DNA from: Myxococcales bacterium
GTDB taxonomy: Bacteria > Myxococcota_A > Polyangia > Nannocystales > Nannocystaceae
Reading direction: 5' to 3'
Assembly: GCA_020633295.1 (NCBI GenBank)
Contig: JACKDW010000007.1
Location: 372,001-436,000 of the forward strand
Length of the DNA stretch: 64,000 nt
The first letter of the stretch is position 1, and every line of letters starts with the position of its first letter. Position numbers and translations under genes: made by a program. Shown piece by piece: positions 39,643 through 48,549 of the stretch. The notes beneath the pieces are model-generated. The model made no database searches, had not been told where the DNA came from, and saw only the letters and a program-made list of their open reading frames with translations.

Positions 39643-42277
39643 CCAGGGTCCAGGGCCGCGCCGCGCGTCACCCCGGCGTCGCTCGCGTCGAGCGCCCGCG
39701 TGACCACCTCGAGCTCGTCGGCGGTCGGCGGCCCGCCGTGCTCCGCGAACCACGTCGCGATCAACGCGAGGACGTCGCTCTTGCTGCGATCGCGGAGGAT
39801 GCGCTCGCGCAGCGCGAGCAGGTGCAGGCGCGCGCGCGCGTGCTGTCCCTCGAGCCAGAGCAGGCGCCCCTCCGTCATCTCCAGGCTCCGCTCGCCGAGC
39901 TGATAGCCGGGCTCGCGGTCGTAGAAGCGGCGCGCGGCCGCGAGCTCGACGCGCGCCTCGTCGACGCGCCCCATCCCCACGAGCACGCGCGCGATCGTGA
40001 CGTGGGCGTGCGCCGCCTCCTGGCTGTCGGGACCGTGGTTGCGCACGTGCAGCGCCAGCGCCCGCCGCCGCAGCGTGACCGCCTCGTCCGGCCTGCCCGC
40101 GTCCGCCTCGAAGCCGCCCAGGTTGTTGAGCACCACGGCGACGCGCGCGTCCTCGGGGCCGAAGCTCCCCTCGAAGATCGCGAGGGCGCGGCGTAGCCCC
40201 GCGATCGCGCCCTCGACGTCGCCCAGCGACCCGCGGCAGGTCGCGATGTTCACGAGCAGCTCGCCGATCTCCGGGCTCGAGGCCGGCAGCTGGGCGCTGC
40301 GCAGCTCGAGCACGCGCTCCCAGGCGCGCAGCGCCTGCTCGTGCTCGCCCAGGTAGTACAGCGCGGCGGCCTTGTTCTGCAGCGCGACGGTCGCCTCGTA
40401 GTCCGCCTCGCCGAGCGGGCGCAGCAGCGCGCCCGCGGACTCGTAGCGCGCGACCGCCTCGTAGTAGCGCCCGGCTCGCAGCTCGAGGTTGCCGAGGTTG
40501 ATCAGCGCGCGCGCGACGTGAGGGTGGTCGGGGCCGAGGCTCTCGCGCTGCAGCTCGAGCGCGCGCTCGTAGTGCGCGCGCGCGGCCTCGCCGTCCCCGG
40601 CCGCCGACGCGACGTTGCCGAGGTTGGTGAGCGAGCTGGCGAGATCGGGATGTCCCTTTGGTAAGGTCTCGACGCGCAGCGCGTAGGCGCGCTGGTAGGC
40701 CGCGGCCGCGGCCGCGTGGTCGCCCTCGAAGGACCGCAGGTTCCCGAGCTCGTCGAGGCGCCGCGCGTCGACGCCGCTGCCCTCGATCCCGAGACGGCGC
40801 GCGAGCGCCTCGGCGGTCGCGGCCCAGCGACGCGCCGGCTCGTACTCCGCGTGCAGCCGGGCGTTCGCGCCGATCAGCGCGATCGCGGCGTCGAGCGCCT
40901 CGAGGTCGACGCCCGCCGCGAGCGCGCCGTAGTGGGCGTCGCGTAGGCGCGCGCGCGCCTCCTCGTGCTCGCCGAGGCCGAGGAGCGCCTGACCCAGCGC
41001 GAGCTGGGCGCGGTGCACGAGCCGCGGCCGCCCGAGCGCGCGCGCCTGCTCGAGCGCGACCTCGGCTGCGCGCGCCGCCTCGCGGTTGCGCTCGGCGCGG
41101 AGCAGCCCCTCGACGCGGCTGAGCCCGCGCCGCAGCGCCGAGACGTCGGCGTCGCGCGCTCCCGCCTCGAGGTCGCGGTAGCGCGCGAGCGCCTCCGGCC
41201 GCGCGCAGGCGTCGGGCCTCGGCAGCCGGGCGACCGCCGACACGGCGTCGCGCACGATCTCGTCGTCGGCCGCGGCGAGCAGCTGGGCGAGCCCGGCGAG
41301 TTGTTCTTCCTGGTCTTCAAGACAGGCTACTTGAGCGGCCGCGAGCTCGCGCGGGAGCGCCTCGTCCAGCGCGGCGACGCAAACCTCGGTCCGGGCGCGC
41401 GCCCACGCGTCGGTCCACGCGTCGAGCCCGACGCGGATCCGCGCGAGGCTGGTGGCCGCGAAGGGGAGCGCGCGCCCGGCGAAGGAGCGCTCGATCGCCG
41501 TGATCGTGTCGTCGTCGAGCGCGACCGCCTCGCCAGCGGCGCGACACTCGGCGAGCGCGGCGCGACGGGCGAGCTGGCCCGCGCCGAGGATGAGCGCGAG
41601 CGACAGCGCCAGCCCGCCGAGCGCCAGCGCGACGCGCGCCGGCGAGGTCGCGGATCCGCCCGCAGCGCCTCGGCCAGCGCGCCCATCGTCGGGAACCGAT
41701 CCTCCGGGCGCGTCGCGAGCCCGCGCAGCAGCGCGCGCCGGATCCACGGCGGCATCGCGGCGGTCTCGGGCCCCACCTCGATCGCGCCCGAGGCGACCGC
41801 GCGGCGCAGCGCTGACCGAGTCGCCCGCGAACGGCCGCCGCCCGCACAGCGCCTCCCACAGCGCGACGCACAGCGCGAATTGATCGACGCGGTGATCCAC
41901 GGGCGCGCCGGCGAATTGCTCGGGCGCCATATAGGCCGGCGTCCCCACGACGACGCCGGCGCGCGTCACCGTCGGCGTCGCCACGCTCGCGGTCTCGGCG
42001 AAGCGCGGCGGCGTGCGCCCCTCGCTACGGGCGAGCCCGAAGTCGGTGACGCGCACGCGCCCGTCCGCGCCGATCATGACGTTCGAGGGCTTGAAGTCGC
42101 TGTGCACGAGCCCGGCCGCGTGCGCGGCGAGGAGGCCGTCGGCGGCGGCGAGGAACGCCGCGAGCAGCTCATCGCGCGACCGCGCCCGCGCCCGCGACCA
42201 GACCGCGAGCGTCGGGCCGTCGATGAACTCCATCGCCAGGAACACGCCGTCGCCGAAGGGGCCCACGTCGTGCACGG
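39639..42277 (-). pseudogene. C-terminal part of a TPR Ser/Thr kinase, split by a mobile element
   Basis: Homology begins at the TGCACGG junction (42271-42277), reading VHDVGPFGDGVFLAMEFIDGPTLAVW. It contains the catalytic loop HSDFKPSN (His-Ser-Asp instead of HRD), DFGLAR and GTPAYMAPEQ, then a transmembrane helix and TPR repeats to the stop. The N-lobe with Gly loop and Lys is missing here; it lies at 55073-55365 on the same strand. Between about 41820 and 41650 some 60 residues are out of frame: the right frame there gives PETAAMPPWIRRALLRGLATRPEDRFPTMGALAEALR. The first shift looks like loss of GC from a GCGC run, and the second restores the frame. The residues in front of the junction (MATRGSHHET) come from the inserted DNA. 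The piece cannot be an active kinase. Confidence 0.9.
42271..42277. repeat. left attachment core (TGCACGG)
   Basis: Seven-base direct repeat at the left element boundary. On the minus strand it reads CCGTGCA and encodes the V-H of the kinase. The reconstructed empty site has imperfect inverted flanks (ACGTCG and CGACCACGT), as expected around a tyrosine-recombinase crossover. Confidence 0.8.
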
Positions 42278-42630
42278 TTTCGTGGTGGGACCCTCTCGTC
42301 GCCAAAATTTTCGTCGCTCAGGCCGATCTGAGAAGAGCGAACCAAAAGTCTCTCGAGATTGGACCAAGCATTGGGAGGTCGCCTCCGCGCCACGGGCAGC
42401 AGCACGCGGCTACCGTCCTCCCCTTCGGAGGTTGCGCGGCCGGCTGGGGACATCGCTCGCGGGCCGCTGACGCGAAACGCTGAGGTAGCGCCGCGAGTCG
42501 AGTTCGCTCGACTACGCACGGTTGCGACAGAGCACGGACCGCGGCTCACCGCGGCGGCGTGCTCCGATCTCTGGAACCGAGTCTCCGTGCCGCGCGTTCC
42601 TGGCACCGATGGCCGCCGCGCGAGCCGGCG
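42278..42630. other. left end of the element, no gene seen
   Basis: AT-richer sequence with CCAAAATTTTCG near 42303 and a purine-rich run (GAGAAGAGCGAACC) mark a change of composition just inside the left boundary. I see no convincing gene. Integrase binding sites or other end sequences could lie here. Confidence 0.45.
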
Positions 42631-43563
42631 CTACTCGCAGAAGCCCCACTCGCCGCAGACCCAGCGCGACTCGTCGGGCTCGTAGTAGCAGCGCCCTCCC
42701 TCGCCGTCGCAGTCCTCGTGGGTCGCGCACTCGTCGGTCAGCGTCGGGCAGTGCAGGCGCTCGACCGTACCGCAGAAGAACTCGCTGCCGTGACAGCCGC
42801 AGGCCTCCGGGCAGTCCGCTGCGCTGGCGCAGCTCGCCGGCTCGCAGGTGTTCTTGATGTTTGTCCAGCCCGCGTAGCCGTCGCCCTGCGCCGCGCACAC
42901 GCAGACCTCGCCGTCGGGGCAGTCTGAGTCGCTCATGCAGTTCTTCGGCCTGCAGCCGCACGTGCCGTAGACGTTGAGGCACTGGGAATCGCTCTCGCAG
43001 TCGTTGTCCGTCTCGCAGGAGCCGCCCTCACCCTGGCACACGGGCCAGAACACCTTGTGCGCGCACTCGATCGCCTCGACGCGGTAGTGGTCCCCCCACG
43101 CGCCGCAGACCTCCCAGCCCGACTCGATGTCGGTGAGCTGGAGCGCCTCGTCGATGAAGTACAGCGGCTTGCAGTCCGCGAGCGGCTCACACTCGAGCGC
43201 GCCGGTCGTCGAGCCGCCGGTGGAGCTCGCGCCCGTCGTGCTCGTGCTGGAGCTGGAGCTCGCGCTCGTGGACGTCGAGGAGGTCGCGCTCCCGCTCGTC
43301 GTCGTCGCGCCCGCGCTGGAGCTCGCGGCGGTCACGGACACGCCCTCGCTCGTCACGCCGCCGCTCGATCCGCTGCTCCCCGCGCTGGCTCCGGCCGTCG
43401 TCGCGCTCGAGGCGCTCGTCGCGGCCGTCGACGCGCTCTCCGCCGAGGAGGTGGAGGATCCGGCGTCGCTCTCGCTCTCGCCACCGCTGGCGAGCGGCGT
43501 CCGGCCGCAGCTCGCGAGCGCGATGGAGAGGAGACCCAGGAGACAGGCTGTTCGATAGCTCAT
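42631..43563 (-). CDS. Cys-rich lipoprotein with Ser/Thr linker
   Basis: A 310-residue protein from the ATG at 43563 (MSYRTACLLGLLSIALASC, a lipoprotein signal). About 90 residues of Ser/Thr/Ala/Gly-rich linker follow, then a compact domain with more than 20 Cys residues (CESDSQCLNVYGTCGCRPKNC, CPDGEVCVCAAQ, CPEACGCHGSEFFCG). These fit disulfide-rich EGF- or Dickkopf-like units seen in many Nannocystales surface lipoproteins. The function is unknown; surface adhesion or protease inhibition are possible. It is the leftmost gene of the element, and its linker is GC-rich like the host genome. Confidence 0.75.
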   Translation of the reverse strand: MSYRTACLLGLLSIALASCGRTPLASGGESESDAGSSTSSAESASTAATSASSATTAGASAGSSGSSGGVTSEGVSVTAASSSAGATTTSGSATSSTSTSASSSSSTSTTGASSTGGSTTGALECEPLADCKPLYFIDEALQLTDIESGWEVCGAWGDHYRVEAIECAHKVFWPVCQGEGGSCETDNDCESDSQCLNVYGTCGCRPKNCMSDSDCPDGEVCVCAAQGDGYAGWTNIKNTCEPASCASAADCPEACGCHGSEFFCGTVERLHCPTLTDECATHEDCDGEGGRCYYEPDESRWVCGEWGFCE

Positions 43564-43721
43564 ACGCGCACGCGGATGTCGACCCGCGCTTCGCATCATC
43601 CCAGATCCTGACCCGAGCACGCGAGGGCTTGTCGCCCCGGCGGGGACGTCTTCAGGGCGGGTGCCGCCGCGCGTGACGACGAACGCGCCCCGCCGGTCTA
43701 CACCTCGGCGGACGGCCGCGC

Positions 43722-44115
43722 GTACGATCGACCGGGCGTCGGCATGAGCGCGCGAGCGCGAGGACTTCGGCTTCGAGGCCGAGGTCGCGACCGTGAGCGA
43801 GCTGATCGAGCACCTCGAGCTCGACCGCGTGGCGCTGTTCGGACCGTCGTGCCGGGGGGCCGCTGGCGATCGGCGCGCTCGCTCGAGCTCACGCACTCGA
43901 TCGACATCGACGCGCTGATCGACAAGCTCGAGCTCCCGACGCTGATCCTGCGCCGTCAGGGCGATCGCACGATTCACCCGCGCCACAGCGTGGCGCCGGA
44001 CGAGCGGATCCCGAGCGCGCGCCTGGTGCTGCTCGACGGCAACGCGCACATGCCCTGGTTCGGCGACCAGGACGCGATCGTCGAGCACGTGCCGCGCTTC
44101 CTCGCCGAGGACTGA
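43722..44115 (+). pseudogene. decayed alpha/beta-hydrolase gene
   Basis: Pieces in different frames give AYDRPGVGMS, then EDFGFEAEVATVSELIEHLELDRVALFGPSCRG, where GPSCRG fits the nucleophile elbow GxSxG. A jump follows to THSIDIDALIDKLELPTLILRRQGDRTIHP and LDGNAHMPWFGDQDAIVEHVPRFLAED, which carries the catalytic His region. Roughly 100 residues between the elbow and the Asp region are missing and at least two frameshifts are present. The pattern is that of hydrolases paired with LuxR or cyclase domains. A dead remnant. Confidence 0.7.
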
Positions 44116-44174
44116 TCGACCGCGCGCGCGTCGGCTCGCGAGGCCCACCCGCCGTCGGCGGTCGTCGCGTGGCG

Positions 44175-44344
44175 CCCCGAGCAGCGCGTCGACGCGAGCG
44201 CGGCAGATCGCGTAGCAGCCTGGGCGCGCGCGCTCGTCGATCGCGAGCGCCCGCGCGCGGCCCTCGGGCGTGGTCAGCAGCGCCTCGTACCGCGGCATCA
44301 CGAGCTGGCGGCCGACCTTGACGAGGAAGCGCTCGGGGCCTCAA
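44175..44344 (-). pseudogene. 3' fragment of an M1 aminopeptidase (leukotriene A4 hydrolase-like)
   Basis: The minus strand reads GPERFLVKVGRQLVMPRYEALLTTPEGRARALAIDERARPGCYAICRARVDALLG. The pattern VGRxxxxxPxYxALxxTPEGRxxAxxIxxxARPGYHPI is, as I recall it, the C-terminal helical end of M1-family peptidases related to leukotriene A4 hydrolase. No catalytic part remains. Homology stops at about 44344, next to a short AT-rich patch, which may mark an older junction. Confidence 0.6.
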
Positions 44345-44550
44345 CAGACAATACGATGAGGTGCCGTCACACTCCGCCCGACTCCACGATCGCGCTTCGG
44401 GTGTCTGTCGGGCTTCGCTCGCGGCTCGCTCGCCGCGGAGCGCGGCGGAGCACGCGAGCGCGTGGTATCGACCTGATGATGAGCGTTGCGCTCAAGCGCG
44501 CGCGTCGGAAGGACCCGGTGTGAGAGGATGTCTCGCGTTAGGAGGTCGAG

Positions 44551-46731
44551 GTGAGCGAGACGCCGGGGCTACAGTACATCGGGCTGGGATACGACATACG
44601 AGAGGCCTTCGCGGACCCGCTCTCGACGCGGGCGCGGGTGCTCGACGCGGGCGGCTTCCCGCCGCTCGACGAGCTCAGGCTCAGCGCCGGGGAGCAGGTG
44701 ATCTACACCAGCCGCACGCTGTCCGAGCAGCGGGAGAAATTCTCCCTGCGGGTCGGCGTCGAGACCAGCTACGGGAATTTCTCGGGCTCCGTGAGCGTCG
44801 AGCACAAGACCGACGACCGCAGCGAGAACGAGTACACCTACGTCAACATCTCCGACATCGTCACGACCTCGAGACTGATGCTCCCGTTGCCGAGCGGCGC
44901 GCCCGAGCTGCTAGCGCTGCGCGCGGCCTCCTTCGCCGCCGACAGCGACGCGCTCGAGCCAGCCGCGCTGGTGGCGAAGTACGGCACGCACGTGCTCGTC
45001 GGCGTTATCATGGGCGGCGCCTTCTACTACTCGTCGTCGTTTCTGCGCACCGAGAGCTGGAGCGACAGCGAGCTGGCGACGTCGTCGGTCGCGGCCTACA
45101 ACACGGTGATCGGCTCGACGCGCGTCGAGATCGACACCGAGCAGATCAACCAGTCCCACGTCAGCACGGTGCGCTCGGGCGAGCGCATCTCGTTCCGCGG
45201 CGGCGGGCCGGAGCTCGGCTTGAAGATCGGCAGCGTCGGGGACGAGAGCGCGTTCGCGGCCTGGGCCGACTCGGTCCCGCAGCACCCCGAGCTGGTGGAC
45301 CTCCCGACCGGCGCGCTCGTGCCGATCTGGGAATTCGTGAGCGGGTCGGGGCGCCAGACGACGATTCGCCGCGAGATCGAGCGCATGCTGCGGAAGGCCG
45401 AGACGCCGCGCTGGGGCGTCGGCGGCGACAAGTCCTTCATCTGGGTGCCGCGCGGGACGACGACCGCCGACTGGCACCTGATCACCGGGCCCGCGCAGAC
45501 GCGGAGCCCCAGCGACGACGACTACAAGGGGATCCGCTACGCGCGGTTCCAGTACACGGAGGCGGAGCAGAACCCCTCGGATCACTTCCGCCTCGACGTC
45601 CTCGCCACCGGCTCGACGCTCGCCGACGGCGAAGACGAGTACAAGACGACGAGCTTGAGCGCCGCCGCCAGCTGGATGCTGGTGTACGCGAGCGGGAGCT
45701 TTCGCGGTCGCCTGGAGTTCAGCCCGGACGCGCAGACCCTCGAGGTGCTCGCGCCCGCGGTGCTGGGGACGACGATCGCGGACTGGTCGCTGATCGTCTC
45801 GCCGACGCGGTTCGGGCGGCCGTTCGGCGCGGGCAGCCCCAGCGCGTCGGAGCACGCGCTGCTCGGCGGGATCGAGCTCGACGTGGTGGCGATGGCGGAT
45901 CGCTGGGAGGTCACGGCCACCAGCACGATGGTCTCCAGCGGCGGCAGTGAGCCGCACACCCTCGACGTCGACTACTTGATCGTCGGGCGCGGCCCGCTGC
46001 ATTACCCGCTGAGCGTCGTCGGGCGCGGCGAGCCGCCGCTGCAGCTGCGCGTGCCGAGCGGCGAGACCGGGTCCTGGGCCGCGTTCGCGGCCCCGGGCAA
46101 GCTCGGCAAGGTCGGGCAGGACGACAAGGCCAAGGCGCTCCGCGAGATCGACTTCGACATCGGCTACCGCGACGCGATCCGCTTCGCGGTCGGCGGCGAG
46201 CAGCGCACGAGCTTCTGGCAGCCGATCGTCGACGCCCGCCACGCGCTGTTCCGTCTCGGTCCGTACCTACTCCCGCTGATGATGGTCGGCGAGCTGAACG
46301 CCTACGGGCCGTTCTCCGACCTCGAGGCGCTCGCGGACGGCAAGCGCGTCAAGGAGATGCGCTTCAGCGCCGACAACGACGGGCTGCACGCGGTCGGCGT
46401 CGTGCTCGCGGGCGAGGGCGAGGACGTCAAGACGCTGCACGGCGGCGGCGGCGAGGACAACCTCCACCAGCGCGTGCCGTTGATGCCCGGCGACTACGTC
46501 AAGACGGTGATCGTCTACTGGAACGCGGGCAGCAACGACGACATCGCCGGCATCTTCGTGAGGACCGCCAGCGGCTTGGAGCATGGCTCTCCGGTCATGC
46601 AGACAACCAACAGCCACTCGTTCGTCGCGCCGGCGGGCTACGAGCTCGCGGGCTTCCACGGCATGACCTTCGGCGCGCAGGTGCGCCGGCTCGGCGTCAT
46701 CGCGCGGCGGCTGGACATGAACAGCGTGTGA
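44551..46731 (+). CDS. MACPF (perforin-like) protein with jacalin-like C-terminal domain
   Basis: A 726-residue protein starting with GTG behind a good GGAGG site (44541-44545). The MACPF/CDC domain is shown by GLQYIGLGYDIREAFADP at the N-terminus and by the signature YGTH (144-147) followed by GVIMGG (151-156). Helical stretches that could become membrane hairpins lie on both sides. Residues 300-480 form beta-rich repeats (ADWHLITGPAQTRSPSDDDYKGIRYARF, ADWSLIVSPTRFGRPFGAGSP). Residues 585-720 fit a jacalin-like lectin fold (VKEMRFSADNDGLHAVGVVLA through FHGMTFGAQVRRLGVIARRL). There is no signal peptide, so the protein starts in the cytosol and would need lysis, a secretion system or inside-out action. 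MACPF proteins assemble into membrane pores. The CHAT-protease gene lies 1.8 kb away, convergent with it. Confidence 0.85.
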   Translation: MSETPGLQYIGLGYDIREAFADPLSTRARVLDAGGFPPLDELRLSAGEQVIYTSRTLSEQREKFSLRVGVETSYGNFSGSVSVEHKTDDRSENEYTYVNISDIVTTSRLMLPLPSGAPELLALRAASFAADSDALEPAALVAKYGTHVLVGVIMGGAFYYSSSFLRTESWSDSELATSSVAAYNTVIGSTRVEIDTEQINQSHVSTVRSGERISFRGGGPELGLKIGSVGDESAFAAWADSVPQHPELVDLPTGALVPIWEFVSGSGRQTTIRREIERMLRKAETPRWGVGGDKSFIWVPRGTTTADWHLITGPAQTRSPSDDDYKGIRYARFQYTEAEQNPSDHFRLDVLATGSTLADGEDEYKTTSLSAAASWMLVYASGSFRGRLEFSPDAQTLEVLAPAVLGTTIADWSLIVSPTRFGRPFGAGSPSASEHALLGGIELDVVAMADRWEVTATSTMVSSGGSEPHTLDVDYLIVGRGPLHYPLSVVGRGEPPLQLRVPSGETGSWAAFAAPGKLGKVGQDDKAKALREIDFDIGYRDAIRFAVGGEQRTSFWQPIVDARHALFRLGPYLLPLMMVGELNAYGPFSDLEALADGKRVKEMRFSADNDGLHAVGVVLAGEGEDVKTLHGGGGEDNLHQRVPLMPGDYVKTVIVYWNAGSNDDIAGIFVRTASGLEHGSPVMQTTNSHSFVAPAGYELAGFHGMTFGAQVRRLGVIARRLDMNSV

Positions 46732-46804
46732 GCTTCGGAGCAGCTCCCATTCTTGGGGCCGTTTGCGAGGTCGCATGTCACTCAGCCGCGCTCAGGGAGG
46801 CTCG

Positions 46805-48268
46805 TCACTCGTAGCGGACCATGATCACGTCAGTGTTCGTGAGCGCGTCGACGGTACCCGCGAGTAGGCCCGCGCCGCCGCGCTCGACCACGAACAGCGC
46901 CTGGGCGTCGTTCTCCCGCAATGCGCTCAGAAGCTCCAGGTCCTCGGGGAGCTCGGGGATCGTGAATTCCGTCGAGTCTTCAGGTCCGTAGATGGACCAG
47001 TAATAGTCCGTCGTGGGCACGAAGACAGCCAAGAACGGGGTCACGCCCTCGTTGTACAGCTCCCAGCTCCAGGTCTGATTCGCCAACGGGTAGACCTCGC
47101 CGTCGCTCGGCGGTGGCGTGACCTTCGGGACATCGATGAAGTCGAGCGAATGGTCCCCCGCCCGCGGGAAGCCGGCCTCGTAGACCCGGATCTTGTCCGC
47201 GGAGGATCCGTCCGCGACCGTGACCCAGTACTCGGTTAAGGGGTTGTCGATCAACGCAGACGGCGCGTGCTCGACGGTGTAGTCGAAGCCGGTCGCGTCC
47301 GTGTTGATATCGATGAGCGCCGGGAAGCCGAACGACATCGAGTTCACGTGTGAGCCCGCGCGGGCGACAACGTAGCCCCTGCCGCGATCGCCGGCGAGCG
47401 GGCTGTCTTCACGCAGGTCGAAGAAGAAGGCGCCCGTGACGGACTCAGGGGAGAGCAGCTCGTCGAGCTCGAAGTCCAGGGTCGTGCTCTCGGTCATCGC
47501 CTCGCGGTCTTGCCATAACCACTGGTAGAAGGTCTGGGAGTAGCCCTGACCCGAGGGCAGCGTCTCGGCGGAGAACTCGAGGGAGAACAGCGAGAAGGGC
47601 TCCCCGGTGGGGACCTGGATCGTGTACGACGAGCCGACCTGCTGGTGACCGTAGTAGTTTCGACTGCACAGGGTCGTGTCGACGATGAGCTGATGTTCGA
47701 GCTCGAGCATATTCGTGACCTGGCCCGACAAGCTCTTGACGGGTCGCGGGGTCCACAGCGCGACCTCGAGCGGGCTCCGCTCGGCGGTCAGGCCGACGTA
47801 GCTGACGATGTCGTGGCCGTCCTTGGTGACCGTCACGCTCGCGGTCCCCAGGTCGAAGTCGAGGCCCTCGAATCGCGCCTCTCCGGACCCGTCGGTCAGC
47901 GCCTCGACACGTTGCCCGTCGGGGGCGTCGAGGATCACGCGCGCGCCCTCCTCTGGCGCTTGCGTGCAGTCGCCTGCTCCCACCTGCACGACGAAGGCGG
48001 CAGCTGGCTCTCCGGTGGTGGCCTCCTCGGTGGTGGCTCCGGAAGTCTCTCCCGAAGTCTCTCCCGAAGTCTCTCCCGAAGTCTCTCCCGAAGTCTCTCC
48101 CGAAGTCTCTCCCGAAGTCTCTCCGTCGGTGCTGGTCTCCGGGTGACCTCCGCTGCACGCGAACGCGGCGAGCGATGAGGCGATGATCAGGCTAGATCCC
48201 AGCGAGCCGAGGGCCGACACCCGCGGGCAGTCGACACGGATCGACGATAATTTGGTGGTACCAATCAT
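46805..48268 (-). CDS. lipoprotein with carboxypeptidase-regulatory-like domain and GETS repeats
   Basis: A 487-residue protein from the ATG at 48268 (MIGTTKLSSIRVDC), chosen because a lipobox (SSLAAFAC) follows; extension upstream runs into the CHAT gene and is unlikely. A linker with seven SGET repeats comes next. Residues 75-150 (FVVQVGAGDCTQAPEEGARVILDAPDGQRVEALTDGSGEARFEGLDFDLGTASVTV) resemble a carboxypeptidase-regulatory/Ig-like fold. The remaining 330 residues are beta-rich with many aromatics and no family I recognise. It lies downstream of the CHAT gene on the same strand after 281 bases, and converges with the MACPF gene, 73 bases apart. Its composition is lower in GC than the flanks. 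Confidence 0.75.
   Translation of the reverse strand: MIGTTKLSSIRVDCPRVSALGSLGSSLIIASSLAAFACSGGHPETSTDGETSGETSGETSGETSGETSGETSGETSGATTEEATTGEPAAAFVVQVGAGDCTQAPEEGARVILDAPDGQRVEALTDGSGEARFEGLDFDLGTASVTVTKDGHDIVSYVGLTAERSPLEVALWTPRPVKSLSGQVTNMLELEHQLIVDTTLCSRNYYGHQQVGSSYTIQVPTGEPFSLFSLEFSAETLPSGQGYSQTFYQWLWQDREAMTESTTLDFELDELLSPESVTGAFFFDLREDSPLAGDRGRGYVVARAGSHVNSMSFGFPALIDINTDATGFDYTVEHAPSALIDNPLTEYWVTVADGSSADKIRVYEAGFPRAGDHSLDFIDVPKVTPPPSDGEVYPLANQTWSWELYNEGVTPFLAVFVPTTDYYWSIYGPEDSTEFTIPELPEDLELLSALRENDAQALFVVERGGAGLLAGTVDALTNTDVIMVRYE
48042..48125 (-). repeat. 7 x 12-bp tandem repeat (SGET linker)
   Basis: Seven copies of GAAGTCTCTCCC (plus-strand view), nearly identical, encode the GETS repeats of the lipoprotein linker. 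Copy number may vary by slippage without loss of frame. Confidence 0.92.
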
Positions 48269-48549
48269 CTCAGACTCTTCCGCTAGCTCGGGCTCTCGAT
48301 CACGCCCGCCAGAGCAGCGCGAGGAGAGCGTCCGAGACATCTCCGTTGAGGTTTTGCAACAACCGTGCCCGAGTCCCGGACCCGGCCGGGCGCGTACAGG
48401 AGTGGCGGTCTGGACGTCCCGACGCCTCTGGACCGCGTAGCCGTTCCTCACTCGCAATTCCCCGGCGGGAAATTTTCTCCGAATAGGCGAAATCGCCGTG
48501 GTTGGCCTCGGGCGCGGGTTCGGATCGCCCCTGGGCTGCGTCGCGACGC

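Noticed and set aside
41317..41871. Separate small genes in the split kinase
   Set aside because: The frames at 41317-41871 are the displaced piece of the kinase between two compensating frameshifts (PPWIRRALLRGLATRPEDRFPTMG), not independent genes.
48042..48125. Short CRISPR array
   Set aside because: The 12-bp units are contiguous without spacers and encode a protein repeat. No cas genes are present.
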